From positions 26,784,001-26,848,000 of the forward strand of contig OZ316894.1 in assembly GCA_973895155.1 (NCBI GenBank): DNA of 64,000 nt. Reading direction: 5' to 3'. Under the pieces are notes generated by a model. The model saw only the letters and a program-made list of their open reading frames with translations, was not told the origin of the DNA and ran no database searches. The first letter of the stretch is position 1. Every line of letters begins with the position of its first letter. Positions 20,151 to 31,050 of the stretch are shown here, in pieces. Source of the stretch: Marsupella aquatica (lineage: Eukaryota > Marchantiophyta). Made by a program: the position numbers and the translations under genes.

Positions 20151-21449
20151 CTAAATAATCCGAGGATACATCTCTCCTGGATTGTTCCTTAACCCTGACC
20201 ACAGAGATGCAGGTCTGTTGGATAGGTCTCGTGCTCCAGTCTCACTGATGCCGAAAACACTATCAGCGGCATCTCCCAAAAAGTACTCTACTTCTCCCTG
20301 ACATGGTCTGATCTCGGCCACATGCCGAACATGATTAGTATTAAGCTTAGGACAAGCATCTTTATGGTGTCCGGTTTTATAACATAAGGCACACCATACA
20401 GAGCTATCCTCCTGTACTACCTTCTTCTTTGGTTTTACCTCTGCAATGATAGCCTTAAGTTGCTCGGTAAGGGCTACGATGTTATCTGGTGGCTTAGCCT
20501 CCATCTTGACTTTCGTCTTCCCTCTCCTTCTGCCCTTCCTTTTCCTAGTTTTTTCTTCTTCAGAACTAGAAGATGACTCACTCTTGCTACTCCCACTATC
20601 CGAGCTTGACTTATCACTTCTAGACTTCTTGGAATGTTTCTTCTTCTTATCTTTTTTCTTATGGGGTGATCCCTCCTCTGATGAGGAACTCTCAGACTTA
20701 AGCTGTTTCTTCCGGCTTGTGATATCTGCATTAATGTATAATTGAATATCCTTAATTGCTTCGGCTAAGGTCTCTGGGTTCTCCTTCCTAATTGCAAAAC
20801 TCATCTTCTGTGGCAAAGCATTCACCAACCATTGAAGTTGCATACCTTCAGATGCATTGGTCTTTGTACGTCTTACCAGTTTCTGAAAGCGTTGCAAGAA
20901 CTTCCTGAAGGATTTGTTCTCCTTGAACCGAAGTTGTCCCAACTTCAGCACTGCTAGTTCTGAAGTTCCAATGGGTCGAAACTCCTTAACAAAGAGTGTT
21001 TTGAAGATATCCCAGATGGCTTGATCTTCCACATCTAATGCTCTGTACCAAGGCCTAGCCTCACCCTTGAACAGGCCGGGAAGAATCTGCATCTTGATGG
21101 CCGATTCTCCATTTGCTGCAGCGGTTCCCTCGAAATCATCCAACCATTCGTCCGGATCCTCATCTCCTCTCCCATGAAATGCCTTGTAATGTATGCGCGA
21201 CCGCTGGCTCAATCTGGTCCCTGGCCTCTCGTCTGGCCGTGCCTCTGGTTCCCCCATGTCGGTTGGAGACTCACTTCTCCTTACCGACTCTTCTTCTGGT
21301 ATGTCTTCTTCGACGCCACTTCCAGTTTCGGAGCTACCAGCTCTTTCTGCCCCTCTCAGTCGCTGTGTATCATGCCACCCGGCGAGCTGCTGCAGTCGAG
21401 CTCTCTCCCGTTGAATCACTCTTTCTTCCCTCGGCGTAAGGTCAGTCAT
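20151..21449 (-). CDS. gag: Element C gag
   Basis: A 432-residue capsid/nucleocapsid precursor with ATG at 21449, about 70 bases inside the 5' LTR boundary. An acidic/basic N-terminus precedes the Retrotrans_gag region (about 85-240; KAFHGRGDEDPDEWLDDFEG, ARPWYRAL, FKTLFVKEFRP and QLQWLVNALP words). A strongly S/K/E-rich, phosphorylation-prone stretch (about 255-340) follows, then one CCHC knuckle (CALCYKTGHHKDAC). It ends in TAG, and the same frame then continues into two further knuckles and the protease. The protein would assemble the virus-like particle and bind element RNA. Confidence 0.9.
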   Translation of the reverse strand: MTDLTPREERVIQRERARLQQLAGWHDTQRLRGAERAGSSETGSGVEEDIPEEESVRRSESPTDMGEPEARPDERPGTRLSQRSRIHYKAFHGRGDEDPDEWLDDFEGTAAANGESAIKMQILPGLFKGEARPWYRALDVEDQAIWDIFKTLFVKEFRPIGTSELAVLKLGQLRFKENKSFRKFLQRFQKLVRRTKTNASEGMQLQWLVNALPQKMSFAIRKENPETLAEAIKDIQLYINADITSRKKQLKSESSSSEEGSPHKKKDKKKKHSKKSRSDKSSSDSGSSKSESSSSSEEEKTRKRKGRRRGKTKVKMEAKPPDNIVALTEQLKAIIAEVKPKKKVVQEDSSVWCALCYKTGHHKDACPKLNTNHVRHVAEIRPCQGEVEYFLGDAADSVFGISETGARDLSNRPASLWSGLRNNPGEMYPRII

Positions 21450-21499
21450 TACCTACGCTTCCGTTCTAACTTCATATCTCACGGCTTAAGAAATGCCCC

Positions 21500-21518
21500 C
21501 TCCATCTAGCGCCAAAAA
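21500..21518 (-). promoter_or_regulatory. primer-binding site of element C
   Basis: Directly after the 5' LTR end (minus strand ...CACCACA) comes TTTTTGGCGCTAGATGGAG. TTTGGCGC at this position is common to many plant Ty3/gypsy elements and would pair with the 3' end of a tRNA ending in GCGCCA. The exact tRNA was not identified. Confidence 0.65.
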
Positions 21519-24500
21519 TGTGGTGCGTCCCATGGCTCCCTAAACCCAAGAAACCCTCCAGCTCAAGCCGATTCCCGCAGGTTTCGTGCTCGGCGAGGCC
21601 GTTTCCGCGGCTTAGCGGCATGGGACGCTGCTAACCTTCTACTACTACTATTAACATTTTACACACATATACTGGACAGATCCTTCATCGGGTCATGAGA
21701 TACGTAGCCGGCCTAATATAGGCCTTCCCCTGTCTTCCCCTGTCTTCCCCTCCGTCTTGTTAGGTATGTTTGGATTCCGCCGCCGGAATGATCCCCAATA
21801 GGCTTGGTTAAGCCGCTAAGACCTCTCTCAGCTCGACACATCCAACTCTCACTCCCCTGCTTACTTTCCTTCCTTCTGTTGATGTGGGCACTCTTCACAC
21901 AAGTTAATGCGACACACAAATAGCAAAATGACTCATTCTGACTGAGTCATACCATGCACTTGCCATACAAACAGTACATCTCATACACAAGTTCTGCGAA
22001 CTAAGCCGTGAGGCCAACTCTATTCAGCTCTTAGGCATGAGGAAGCATGAATATACACAAGGGTCACTGTATGACTAACCGAGAGCTTCTCGTACTACTT
22101 GATCCCAGCCCGGCTGGTGCAAACTAAAAACTTGCTAAAGAAGAGGCCCTGAGCTCCCCGCTGCCCAGGTACTTATCCTGGTAGTGGATCCGCCATTCTT
22201 TGCATCGTAAGCCTAATCTACTTAACAGTAATCTACTTGCCCGAATCTACCTATGTACAGCAAGGCAGGAGCACAAGTGTTGCTCCTACCAGTGGGACCG
22301 CAATCCCACTAAGCTAAGTGTCAGGGCCGCTCCTGGTTCTGATCCTAATCCTAAACGTGGAGATCCGTGCCCGCCCTGCCCACTCACGCCTCCTCCCTCC
22401 ACGTCCGCCCTCCCTAAAAGGAACGACGCCCTTGCACCGTCACGACACCGGTGGTGGATCCTCAATGGACGCCCCCAACACTTCCTCCTCAGCCACTGCC
22501 GTTGGCCCGCCTACTGACAGATTACCTGCCCTTGACCGAGTCAACTCTCCATCGGCCTGACTGGGTCCACCTTCGGCTTCAGCCTCGACACCGGCCTCGG
22601 CAATACCCACGGCTTCGGCCTCAGCCACTCCCACGGCTTCGGCTTCAGCCACTCCCACGGCTTCGGCTTCCCCTTCCCCTAGGGTAGTTGGATCCTTAGC
22701 CGTGACCCTGTCTGGGGTCGGTGCTGGGTCTACCTCCTTGATCACCACGGCCTGTGAAGTCGTATTACTCCTTGACCCTGAAGGTTTCCGCTTCTTCTTC
22801 ATTGGTGGCTCGGCAGCTGGTCCCTTCCCCTTCCCACTTACTTCCGGCACTGGTGCAGGTGGCGCGGCTTGTCCTTCGGCAATTACCACCCCTGGTAACT
22901 GGTTTGTCCCAACAGGAGATGGACCTGCTGCAGCTAAGCATTTAAATACTGCGGCTTGTTTCTTCAGCCGCTCTGTTTGGTTGTCGGCCCGCCGCTGTAG
23001 GTTCTCCATCTTCCTCGTGATTTCCTCCAACTCCTCTTGGGTTTCATCCAGGTCCTTACGTGCCCCCTCCAGCTCGTTTTTGGCCTCCTCCTGCTCCCTG
23101 TGGGCTTCCTCCAATTCCTTCTTCAAGGTAGCCTTCTCCTCGTGGGTTGCTCTTAGCTCCTTGTCGAGCTCTGCAATGATGACAGACTCCATCTGGTTCA
23201 TCTTGGCGTAAGTCTGTTCGAGCATCTCGTCCTTCTCCCTTAGGTCGGCCTTGAAGCTGGCCGTCAGGGACGCAAGCTCCTGCTGCAGCGCCATAATCCC
23301 TTGATAGGATTTCCCTAACTCGACCTCCTTCTGCTCAAGGGCTCCGCGGATTTTCTCGAGCTCCCCTTTCAACGCCCATTCCTTTCTTTGGGTCTCCGCC
23401 ATGGCCCGGCTGTTGGCTGTTATGTGGGCCTCCTCTGTATTCTTCAGCTCTTGCTTCCACTTTTCCCTTTCTTTGATCGTGTCGGCCAACTCTTCCTGCG
23501 TCTGAGTCAGTTTATCCTTGATATTCTGATTATCAGCCTGCGCGGCGTCCAACTGCCCCTGCATGATGTTCAGCTCATGTCGTTTAATCCGCAGTTCATC
23601 TTGGGCTTTCTTGGCCGCCCTTAGATCTTCAATCTCGGCTTCCATCCTCCTAAGCCGCCGAATGACCTCGTCCTTCTTGCTTCTCTCTAAAGCCACCGCT
23701 TCTTCTAATTGGTGCTTCTCCAACTGCTCCCTATGGAAAAAGGGTCCTACCTCCAACTCCTCTCCAAAGATGCCGAGCGCAAGTTCCCCACACATCTCAC
23801 CATACTCCATGGCTCTATTCTTAGCGTAGGTGGAGTAAGTAGAAGTGATCGGCATTGCCCATCGTGGCCTCTGCTCCCAAGCCGTCCTGCGGATCTCTTC
23901 AATCGTGGCTAGAGGTTTGCTTCCTTTTTCGGCTAGCCGCCTGATGTCCTCCGGCCAATCTCCTCCTGGTAAATCCTTTTCCTTAGCCAGGGCGGCCTCT
24001 TCCTCCTACTTGATTCGCTCCTGAAATTCCTGCACCGTCTGTTTTATGCCGTCGAAGCTCGGGGGAGCAACATCTGGTGGGGGAGACTCAGGGCTACTCT
24101 GCTGGTTGGGGTCCCCTCGCACTACCCTTGGAAGTGTGGGGACAAACCGGCCACAGGTCCTTACTCCTGGAACGTGATGGTCCGACCCATAGCCGGAATT
24201 ATCATGGCTGCAGTCCTCCACTGCCTCCTCTACCTCTTGGACGTCCGGCTTCTCCCTCTCCTCTTCGTTGGTAGGAGCTTCAGGCAATTCTGCCTCAGAT
24301 TCGGAGCTTGAGGTTCCCACGTACATTCGAACACCTGGCTTGGATTCCGGCCTGATTCTCTCCTTGTCTCCAGCAAAGGGGTTTTCTCTTGTGAGCCGGT
24401 GTAGGCCTACCTCTGTAGTAGTGTCCTGCATTGTTGCCGTTGCCGTTGTTTTTGCCGATGCCGATCTCTTTTCTTTCTCCAGTAGTTTCAGCAGACTCTG

Positions 24501-26176
24501 CATGCCTGGTTGCTGCATCGGCAAGTCTTCCTTCCTGGGCCTAAACACCTGCTCGATCGTAGGACTAACAGGTGGTTGAGGCTTCTCAGCCAACGGCCTC
24601 GGCGTTGGAGCTTCCTCGGGTGCCCTTACCTGCAGGGGAAGTACCGGGGCAAAAGTCTGACCTCTGGCATACCGGCACAACAGCGGCATGTGATAGCCAA
24701 GCCGCGACACGCTCCCCATGCCGATTACCTGCTGCTCCTCCTTTAAGATCTTCTTCAATTGGTTGAGGAGGTACCCGTTGTAGTCCCGGCTTGGGTCTGG
24801 CCTTTCTGCCAGATAGACCTGTGCCTTGCCGATCTCTGCCCTCGGCAAGTTACAATGCATGGTCACCCGCAAGAAGTCGATCATCTCTCCTATGTGCGGG
24901 TTGGTGCAGGTGTTCCGGAAGAAGCCATTCTTCGTTGATGGCCCGGGGAACGACCGGAACTCCTTGTCAGGCAAGGTCTTCCTGGTATCAACTTTGGTCT
25001 TATTGCCCATCGGCAAGCCAAACACTTCGGCAATCACCTTGGGAGTAAGATAGAAATCCTTCCCATATATCCTCGTGCAATTGGTCTCGGGTTCCCATGA
25101 CCCCACGAATTCTAATAGGTCTGACTCCGGTACCTCCGGCTTCAGCCATGGTAATCTTACAAAGGCCTCCAAGCCGGATCCGGCCATGAAGCCTTGGTAC
25201 TTCTTGGTCTGCATGGCCGTAAAGCATGCATCCTCCTCCCGTGCAAAATGTAGTTGCACCTCCACCGGTAGGGTTGCCGCCCAGCCCTTCCAGGTGTCAT
25301 CCCTGGTTGGAATGGCCTTGATGGGATCGACCTCCTCCTCTTCGGCTTCTCCCTGCCTCCTGCTCTGCTGCTCGGCTGGCTTCTTTGGTGCCGCCGACCT
25401 CGTTCTTTTTGCCGGGGTGGCTTCATCGTTGACGGCTCCCTTCCTCTATCTCTGCTGCCGTGGAGGTTTCTCCTAGCACCGTTGCCCGGGTCCACCTTTC
25501 CGTGCTACCCTTTAATTCCCAGTGTATGTCGTTGCAGTTCTTGATGGCCTCTCGGATGCCGACGACGCTGTCTTTGCAAAACAGAAGATCGTCGAGTTGA
25601 TTGGAAGTAGGCGTCCACAGGAACTCGTCCTTGATGAGTTTGCCTCCTAAGAAAGCCGTCTTCTGCAGCTCCCACAATCGAGCGAGCTCCTGCCGTTCTC
25701 GAGCTGCCCTTTCTGACTCCTCGTCCTCGTAAGTCTTGATGTACTCAGTTGCCCGTTCGAACAGGCATCCCCAGAAATGTGCCGCTTGATTGACGTTGCT
25801 CATACCCTCCTTAGGTTGATCGTCGGTATCTACTCTCTCCCCGAGTGCTTGCCTAAGCAGCTGACAGTAGTTGGCCTCCCGTAGTCGTCTGCCTAGTTCG
25901 TGCTCGCAAATGAGCCACCATCTCCTGCAAGCGCTCCTTACCCCTCTCCTCTGCCGGTCCTTCTTCCCGTTGATCCTTCCTAGCCGCCGACGCTTAACGC
26001 GCCCTAACCCTAATCGGTTTTTCACCCTCAGCCTTACCTCCGGCCTCTGCCCGGGTTCCATGGTTGCCCCTAATTGTTTATATTTTCCTTGTTTTGTCAC
26101 TATACTAAGGTGTTCCTAGGGTGCCTTCCTGCTTTACCCACTTAACCGGCCGAGTGATTCCTGTCTAGGCATCACA
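21519..26176 (-). repeat. 5' LTR of element C
   Basis: 4,658 bp, nearly identical to 10616-15297. It carries ORF3 with the same 2-nt deletion plus its own extra stop, and the TTCCGCCGCCGGAA motif at 21775-21788. It ends CACCACA against the primer-binding site. Confidence 0.95.
22440..26061 (-). pseudogene. ORF3 in 5' LTR of C (deletion plus nonsense)
   Basis: The ATG is at 26061. It shares with the 3' LTR copy the GAGATAGAGG 2-nt deletion (about 25446-25451), so the lesion predates this insertion. It also has a private GAG-to-TAG change at about 24006-24008, just before the acidic stretch leading to the coiled coil. That splits the main frame into 25265-24006 and a later part ending at 22440. 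The protein layout is otherwise as in the other C-type copies, with three EAEAVGV-type units. As it stands it cannot make full-length ORF3. Confidence 0.82.
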
Positions 26177-26181
26177 GTCCC

Positions 26182-27705
26182 TCACGGAAGAACGGCTCAA
26201 GATGATCTTTCGGTTACCCGAAGGGGACCACCGAGTCGAATCACGGGCCCCCGGGGGCAAGGGAGCCAAGTACCAATCCTCGAGCTTTCCCTCAGAGGGA
26301 GCAGTGGACAACGGGTTCGTGATGAGGACCTGCCTCATCCCCGAGATAGCCGAGCGACTAGAGTTCCAAAGGTACGCCCTCCACATGATGGAACCCCGGG
26401 GGGAGATCTTCGCCGCCCAGGTTATCCAGGTCGAGAACTATCGACCTAGGAAGTGGGCGTCGTACTTTGTTAAGAAATTCCATGAAGAGATGGAGCGGCG
26501 AAGGAAGACGTTGTACATTGGAGGGAAGGCGTATTTCACTGGCCACATTGAGATCATTCTTGAGTGGTACGCTCGGTTGGATCGACGAACCCTTCCCCGT
26601 GTCAACATTACAAGGCTGGTCCCAGCTAGGTGGGTTTTCCCGGCCTTGGAGAGACGGCCCCAACCCGAGGCCCGAAGTCCAGCGGACACGCAGGCTTCAT
26701 CCACCCCACCCCCACAAGTAGCTGTAGTCGTGACCGAGGAGGTACCGGATGGGTCGGTTATCGCAACCGTAGATGCAATCCAACAAGTTGGGCTAAGTAC
26801 AGAAGTCGGTACAGCGGAGGTCTTACTCGAGCCCGGGTCTCCCAAAGACCCACCGGTGGCTGTTTTGGAGAACCAGACTTTGCTGCAGGAGGACACTCCA
26901 GCCCCTTCCAACACGTCCCCAGGGCTGGATGTCACTGCCCCGGCCCCCGCGCGTGTTGACGTCTGCGCGTGTCCAACTCTGGACAGGCACAACCTGGACC
27001 ACCCGGAACTCTTTGTACCGGATATATTTCTGAACGGGCTTCTAGGAGATTTCTCTCATCAAATTGCCCGGGATACCGGGGAGTTCATGGCCCGGAAGGT
27101 AGCCTGTTTCTTCAATCAGGAGTTGGTTGCCGCAGTAAAAGCAGGTCGGGCTCAATCAGAGGCCCTTCAGAGGATAGAGCGGTACCGAGTGGAGTCCGTA
27201 TACTTAAAGAATGAAGTTGCAGCTCAAGAGGCTGAGCTTCTGCAACTACGACCCAAAGTTGCAGCCGCCGACGAGTTGTTAGCAAAGGTGCACACCCTTA
27301 CCGCCCTAGCGAGCAGGCCAAAGCTGGAAACGAGGCCGAGATTTCACGGCTCCGGTCCCAGATTGACAGTTTGAAGAATCAAATTGTCATCTGGCAGAAA
27401 GACCTGGAGGAGGCCGAAGAACGGGCCCAGCGGGACACTGCGGAGATAGCCACGCTACAAGCCGAAGTAGCGCAGCTTCAAACCAAAGCCGGGAAGCAGG
27501 ACCAGTTGGTGGGCAAGCTGACGAGCGATGCCCAGCAGCTGGAAGAGGCATGCTAGGAGGCAGCGGAGGAGACGGACGCGGCGAAGCGAGAGAACAAATC
27601 TCTGCTAGACCAAGTCCAGCTCCTCAAGTCGGACAACGCCAGACTTCGCAAGCAGTGGGATGACCGTTCCCACTCGGACGGCTCTGGCAAGCGTGCCAGA
27701 CATTA
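26182..27705 (+). pseudogene. LTR-B ORF, 3' part (frameshift and stop)
   Basis: This continues the B frame after element C: MSLTEERLKMIFRLPEG joins in phase across GTCCC. It reads the rest of the globular region (FVMRTCLIPEIAERLEF, WASYFVKKFHEEMERR), a proline/threonine-rich linker, then a coiled coil (about 27100 onward). A 1-nt frameshift near 27305 moves the coiled coil to another frame (AEISRLRSQIDSLKNQI). A TAG at 27553-27555 interrupts it, and the frame ends with a basic tail before TAG at about 27703. Total coding potential with the 5' part is about 880 codons. The same order of globular domain, linker and coiled coil as in C-type ORF3 argues for a shared LTR-borne gene family. Confidence 0.72.
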
Positions 27706-28605
27706 GCGGCGGAGAGGAATAGAATAGGGTTAGGAATAGCTAAGTCAGGCTATTGGGACAGGCACCTGCCTTAGTTATAGCAGCACTGCCATGTTGTCCA
27801 GCCTGCGTAGATTAGGATCTTCTAATAAGACACAGCCGTTTTTTGGCCTGACAGTCAGCTTAGTTAGGACCTTAGTCAGCAAATCTTCGGGCGGGAGGAC
27901 ACTCTGTTTCTTGGCCCTCAGTATTTAGTGCACCCCTCGGTAGAAGCAAGGGGGGGTTTTTAGTCTCAGAGTTGGACATCCGTGGTATGTGCGGGGAGTC
28001 CCGACCTCTGGGAGTGAAAGAGTACCAAGGGGAGGGGGGTAGGACTAAGCTCGCCGAGCGAGTGTGGAGCCGGGCTCCGTTGTAGTGTACACCCTCGGCC
28101 TTGAACCTGTTCATTCCGGAGCTGTCGGGTCAACCAAGTGTACACTTATGTCCCCTGTGTAGTAAAATCCTTTCCCATTACTTCCTTCGTGTAAATCGAG
28201 ATTGTATGCTTGTGCGTGTGTATGCGTGTATGAATCTCGTGTATAGGTGACAACGCCGGGCCGAACGCACTCCTCGAGTCGTGCACGAGGTGCAGCTTGC
28301 GAGTATGTGGTTGCGAGCACGGGTTGAGGACCTGTATCATTGAATCCGGATCAAAGGCGGACAACACAAAGGTTTAGAAGTCCTTAGGCCGGGGTCGATC
28401 CTGCTATCGACTAAGGTACGTTCCGGCGGCGGAACACAAACCATACCTAGGAGGTGTCTGTATCTAACAATATGCGCACTTAGCGCTAATTTACATGAAT
28501 TAGGTGCATTACGTTCTTCCCTCCCTGCCCGAACCCTCATATTTACGAAGGATGTGCCCGTTTAAAGCTGAAGCCCGAGTTAAGGCCAAGGCTGATGACA
28601 TGACA
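27706..28605 (+). other. 3' non-coding part of LTR B
   Basis: About 900 bases after the ORF carry no coding signal. They include TTCCGGCGGCGGAA at 28421-28434, shared with the C-type LTRs, and end TGACATGACA at the ATAGG duplication. By analogy this is R/U5 or terminator-bearing sequence (inference). Confidence 0.6.
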
Positions 28606-30936
28606 ATAGGATTTCCCTAACTCGGCCTCCTTCTGCTCAAGGGCTCCGCGGAGATCCTCGAGCTCCCCCTTCAGCGCCCTCTCCTTCCTCTGTGTCTCCG
28701 CCATGGCCCAATTGTTGGTTTCTCTGTGGGCCTCCTCTGCGTCCTTCAGCTCCCACTTCCATTTCTCCTTTTCCTTGACCGCGTCGGCCAACTCCCCTTG
28801 GGTCCGAGTCAGTTTATCTTTGATAATCTGATTATCAGATTGAGCGGTATCCAATTAGCCTTGCATGATGTTGAGCTCATGCCACTTAATCCGCAGCTCA
28901 TCTTGGGCTTTCTTGGCCGCTTTCAAGTCTTTTGCCTTGGCTTCCTTCTCCCTAAGCCGTCGGATGACCTCGTCTTTCTTCCTCCTCTCCAAAGCCACCG
29001 CTTCTTCCAATCGGTTTTTTTCCAACATCTCCCTCTGGAAAAAGGGTCCCTGCTCCAACTCCTCCCCAAAGATGTTGAGCGCAAGTTCCCCACACATCTT
29101 CCCGTACTCCATGGCTCTGTCTTGCGTATAGGTGGAGTGAGTAGTAGTCATTGGCATCACCCATCGCGGCCTTTCTTCCTAAGCCGCCTTTTGGATCTCT
29201 TCTATCATGATTGGAGGGCTGCTTCATCTTTCTGCAAGCCGTCGGATGTCCTCTGGCCATTCTCTCCTATGTAAATCCTTCTCCTTGGCCAGGGCTACCT
29301 TCTCTTCTTCCGTGAGTCGCTCCTGAAACTCCTGTGCCATCTATTTTATCTCGTCAAATCTTGGGGGAGCAACATCTGGTGGGGGAGACTTGGGGCTGGT
29401 CTGCTGGGTGGGGTCCCCTCAAAATACTCTAGGAAGCGTGGGGATAAAACGGCCATAGGTCCTTACTCCTGGGACATGATGTTCCGACCTGTAGCCGGAG
29501 TCGTCATTGCCGTAGTCCTCCACCACCTCCTCCCCGGCTTGGACTACCGGCTCCCCCCGTTCTTCTCCTGATCTTGCTGCAAACGCGGCCTCCTGCCAAA
29601 CACAACTCATGAGTCCTGGTTCCTCCTTCGGCTTCCAGGCTGTCCTCTCCTTCTGTTTATCGTGACCAGGAGCTTTGGGCTGCTCTCCCTCGACTTCTGG
29701 ACTTGCGGCTCCCACATACATTCGAACCCCCGACTCATGTTCCGACCTCCTTCTTTCCTTGGCTCCGGTAAAGGGGTATTCCCTTGTGAGTTTGCTTAGG
29801 CCTACTTCCTAAGCAGTGTCCTATACCGGTGCCGTTGCCATCGCAGCCTTCTTTTCCTTCTCCAGCAATTTCAGAAGATTTTGCATGCTTGGTTGCTGCA
29901 TCGGCAAGTCTTCCGTCCTTGTCCTAAACACTTGCTCGATTGTAGGACTGCCGGGCTGGTTGGGTTTCTCTACTGCCAGCCTCTAGTCCAGAACCTCCTC
30001 TGGTGCCCTTGCCTACAGGGGAAGTACTGGGGCAAAGATCTGACTCCGGGCATACCGGCACAACAGCGGCATGTGATAGCCAAGTCGGGACACGCTTCCC
30101 TTGCCGATCACCTATTGTTCCTCCTTCAAGATCTTCTTCAGTTGGGTGAGGAGTTACCCGTTGTAGTCCCGGCTTGGGTCTGGTCTCTCCGCTAGGTAGA
30201 CTTGTGCCTTGCTGATCTCTGGCCTAGGTAGGTTGCAGTGCATGGTTACCCACAAGAAATTGATCATCTCCCCAATGTGTGGGTTGGTGCAGGTGTTCCG
30301 GAAGAAGCCATTCTTTGTTGATGGCCCTAGGAATGACCAAAACTCCTTGTCTAGCAAGGTCTTCCTGGTATCTACTTTGGTCTTATTGCCCATCGGCAAG
30401 CCAAACACTTCAACAATCACCTGGGGAGTGAGATAGAAATCCTTCCCATACAATTTGTCTCGGGATCCCATGATCCCACAAATTCTAATAAGTCAAAATC
30501 CGGCACCTCCAGCTTCAGCCATGGTAATTTCATGAAGGCTTCCAAGCCGGATCCGGCCACGAAGCCCTGGTACTTCCGAGTCTGCATAGCCGTAAAGCAT
30601 GCATCCTCCTCGTGCAAAGTGTAATTGCACTTCCTCAGGGAGGGTTGCCGCCCAGCCCCTCCAGGTGTCATCCCTTGTTGGAACGGTATTAATGGGGTCG
30701 ACCTCCTCCTCTTCCGCTTCCCCCTACCTCCTGCTTCCTTGCTCGGCTGGCTTCCTTGGTGCCGCCGACCTCATTCTCTTTGTAGGGGTGGCCTCTTTGT
30801 TTTTGGACCCTTTCCTCTTCATGGTGGCTACTGTGGATGTTTCTCTGAGTATGGTTGCCTTCATCCACACCTCCGTGCTACCCTTTAGCTCCCAGTGTAT
30901 GTCGTTGCAGCGGTTGATGGCTTCCTAGATGCCGAC
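28606..30936 (-). pseudogene. ORF3 of element A, N-terminal and middle parts (decayed)
   Basis: This is homologous to residues from about 165 to 850 of copy E. Pieces in shifting frames include the TKKYQGF-type start (about 30600), the GKDFYLTP...EVFGLPMGNKTK region (30471-30154), the acidic middle (29721-29419) and the start of the coiled coil (29160-28543). Many stops and indels occur, for example at 28855 and 29340. The copy is cut at 30936 by D, so the first roughly 165 codons are missing. Confidence 0.82.
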
Positions 30937-31050
30937 TGTGATGCCTAGCCAGGAATCACTAGCCCGGTTTAATGGTAAAGCAGGAGTGTACCTTGGAAAC
31001 ACCTTAGTATAGGAACAAAACAAGGAAAATATAAACAATTAAGGGTGACT

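Larger units (their letters stand above)
10616..26176 (-). mobile_element. Element C: complete Ty3/gypsy retrotransposon with giant LTRs
   Basis: This is a 15,561-bp element on the minus strand. Its LTRs are 4,682 bp (left, 3') and 4,658 bp (right, 5'); the internal region is 6,221 bp. LTRs start TGTGATGCCTAG and end GCACCACA, with a GTCCC target duplication. Internal order is gag, zinc knuckles/protease, RT-RNaseH-integrase. The RT motif (IFIDDFAVFG), the GHKVS-KGIE stretch, the IDGGSG protease and the lack of a chromodomain fit the non-chromoviral Athila/Tat side of plant Ty3/gypsy (inference). The LTRs differ mainly by one 24-bp repeat unit and a few substitutions, so insertion is recent. 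Both LTRs contain ORF3. Confidence 0.95.
9029..28605 (+). mobile_element. Element B: solo LTR of a second subfamily, split by C
   Basis: B runs from TGTGACGCCGCTGG at 9029 to GACATGACA at 28605, with 5-bp duplications ATAGG. Leaving out the nested element C, it is about 4.0 kb. It has no gag or pol and no second LTR copy, so it reads as a solo LTR. It differs in sequence from the C-type LTR but shares TG...CA ends, the motif TTCCGGCGGCGGAA followed by a CATACCTA word near the 3' end, and a long internal ORF encoding a globular domain plus coiled coil. A TATA box lies early in the LTR, ahead of the ORF. Confidence 0.87.
7322..30936 (-). mobile_element. Element A: giant LTR copy, split by B and truncated
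   Basis: The left end (7322) is the LTR 3' terminus: on the minus strand it ends ...GCACCACA, as in elements C and E. No PBS-like sequence follows it, so A is a 3' or solo LTR rather than a 5' LTR. It continues to 9028, is interrupted by B, and resumes at 28611 after the ATAGG duplication. It stops at 30936, within the homologue of the ORF3 start region, exactly where plus-strand LTR D begins. Its true 5' end is missing. About 4.0 kb of A remains. It is more diverged from C than the C LTRs are from each other, so it is older. Confidence 0.85.
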
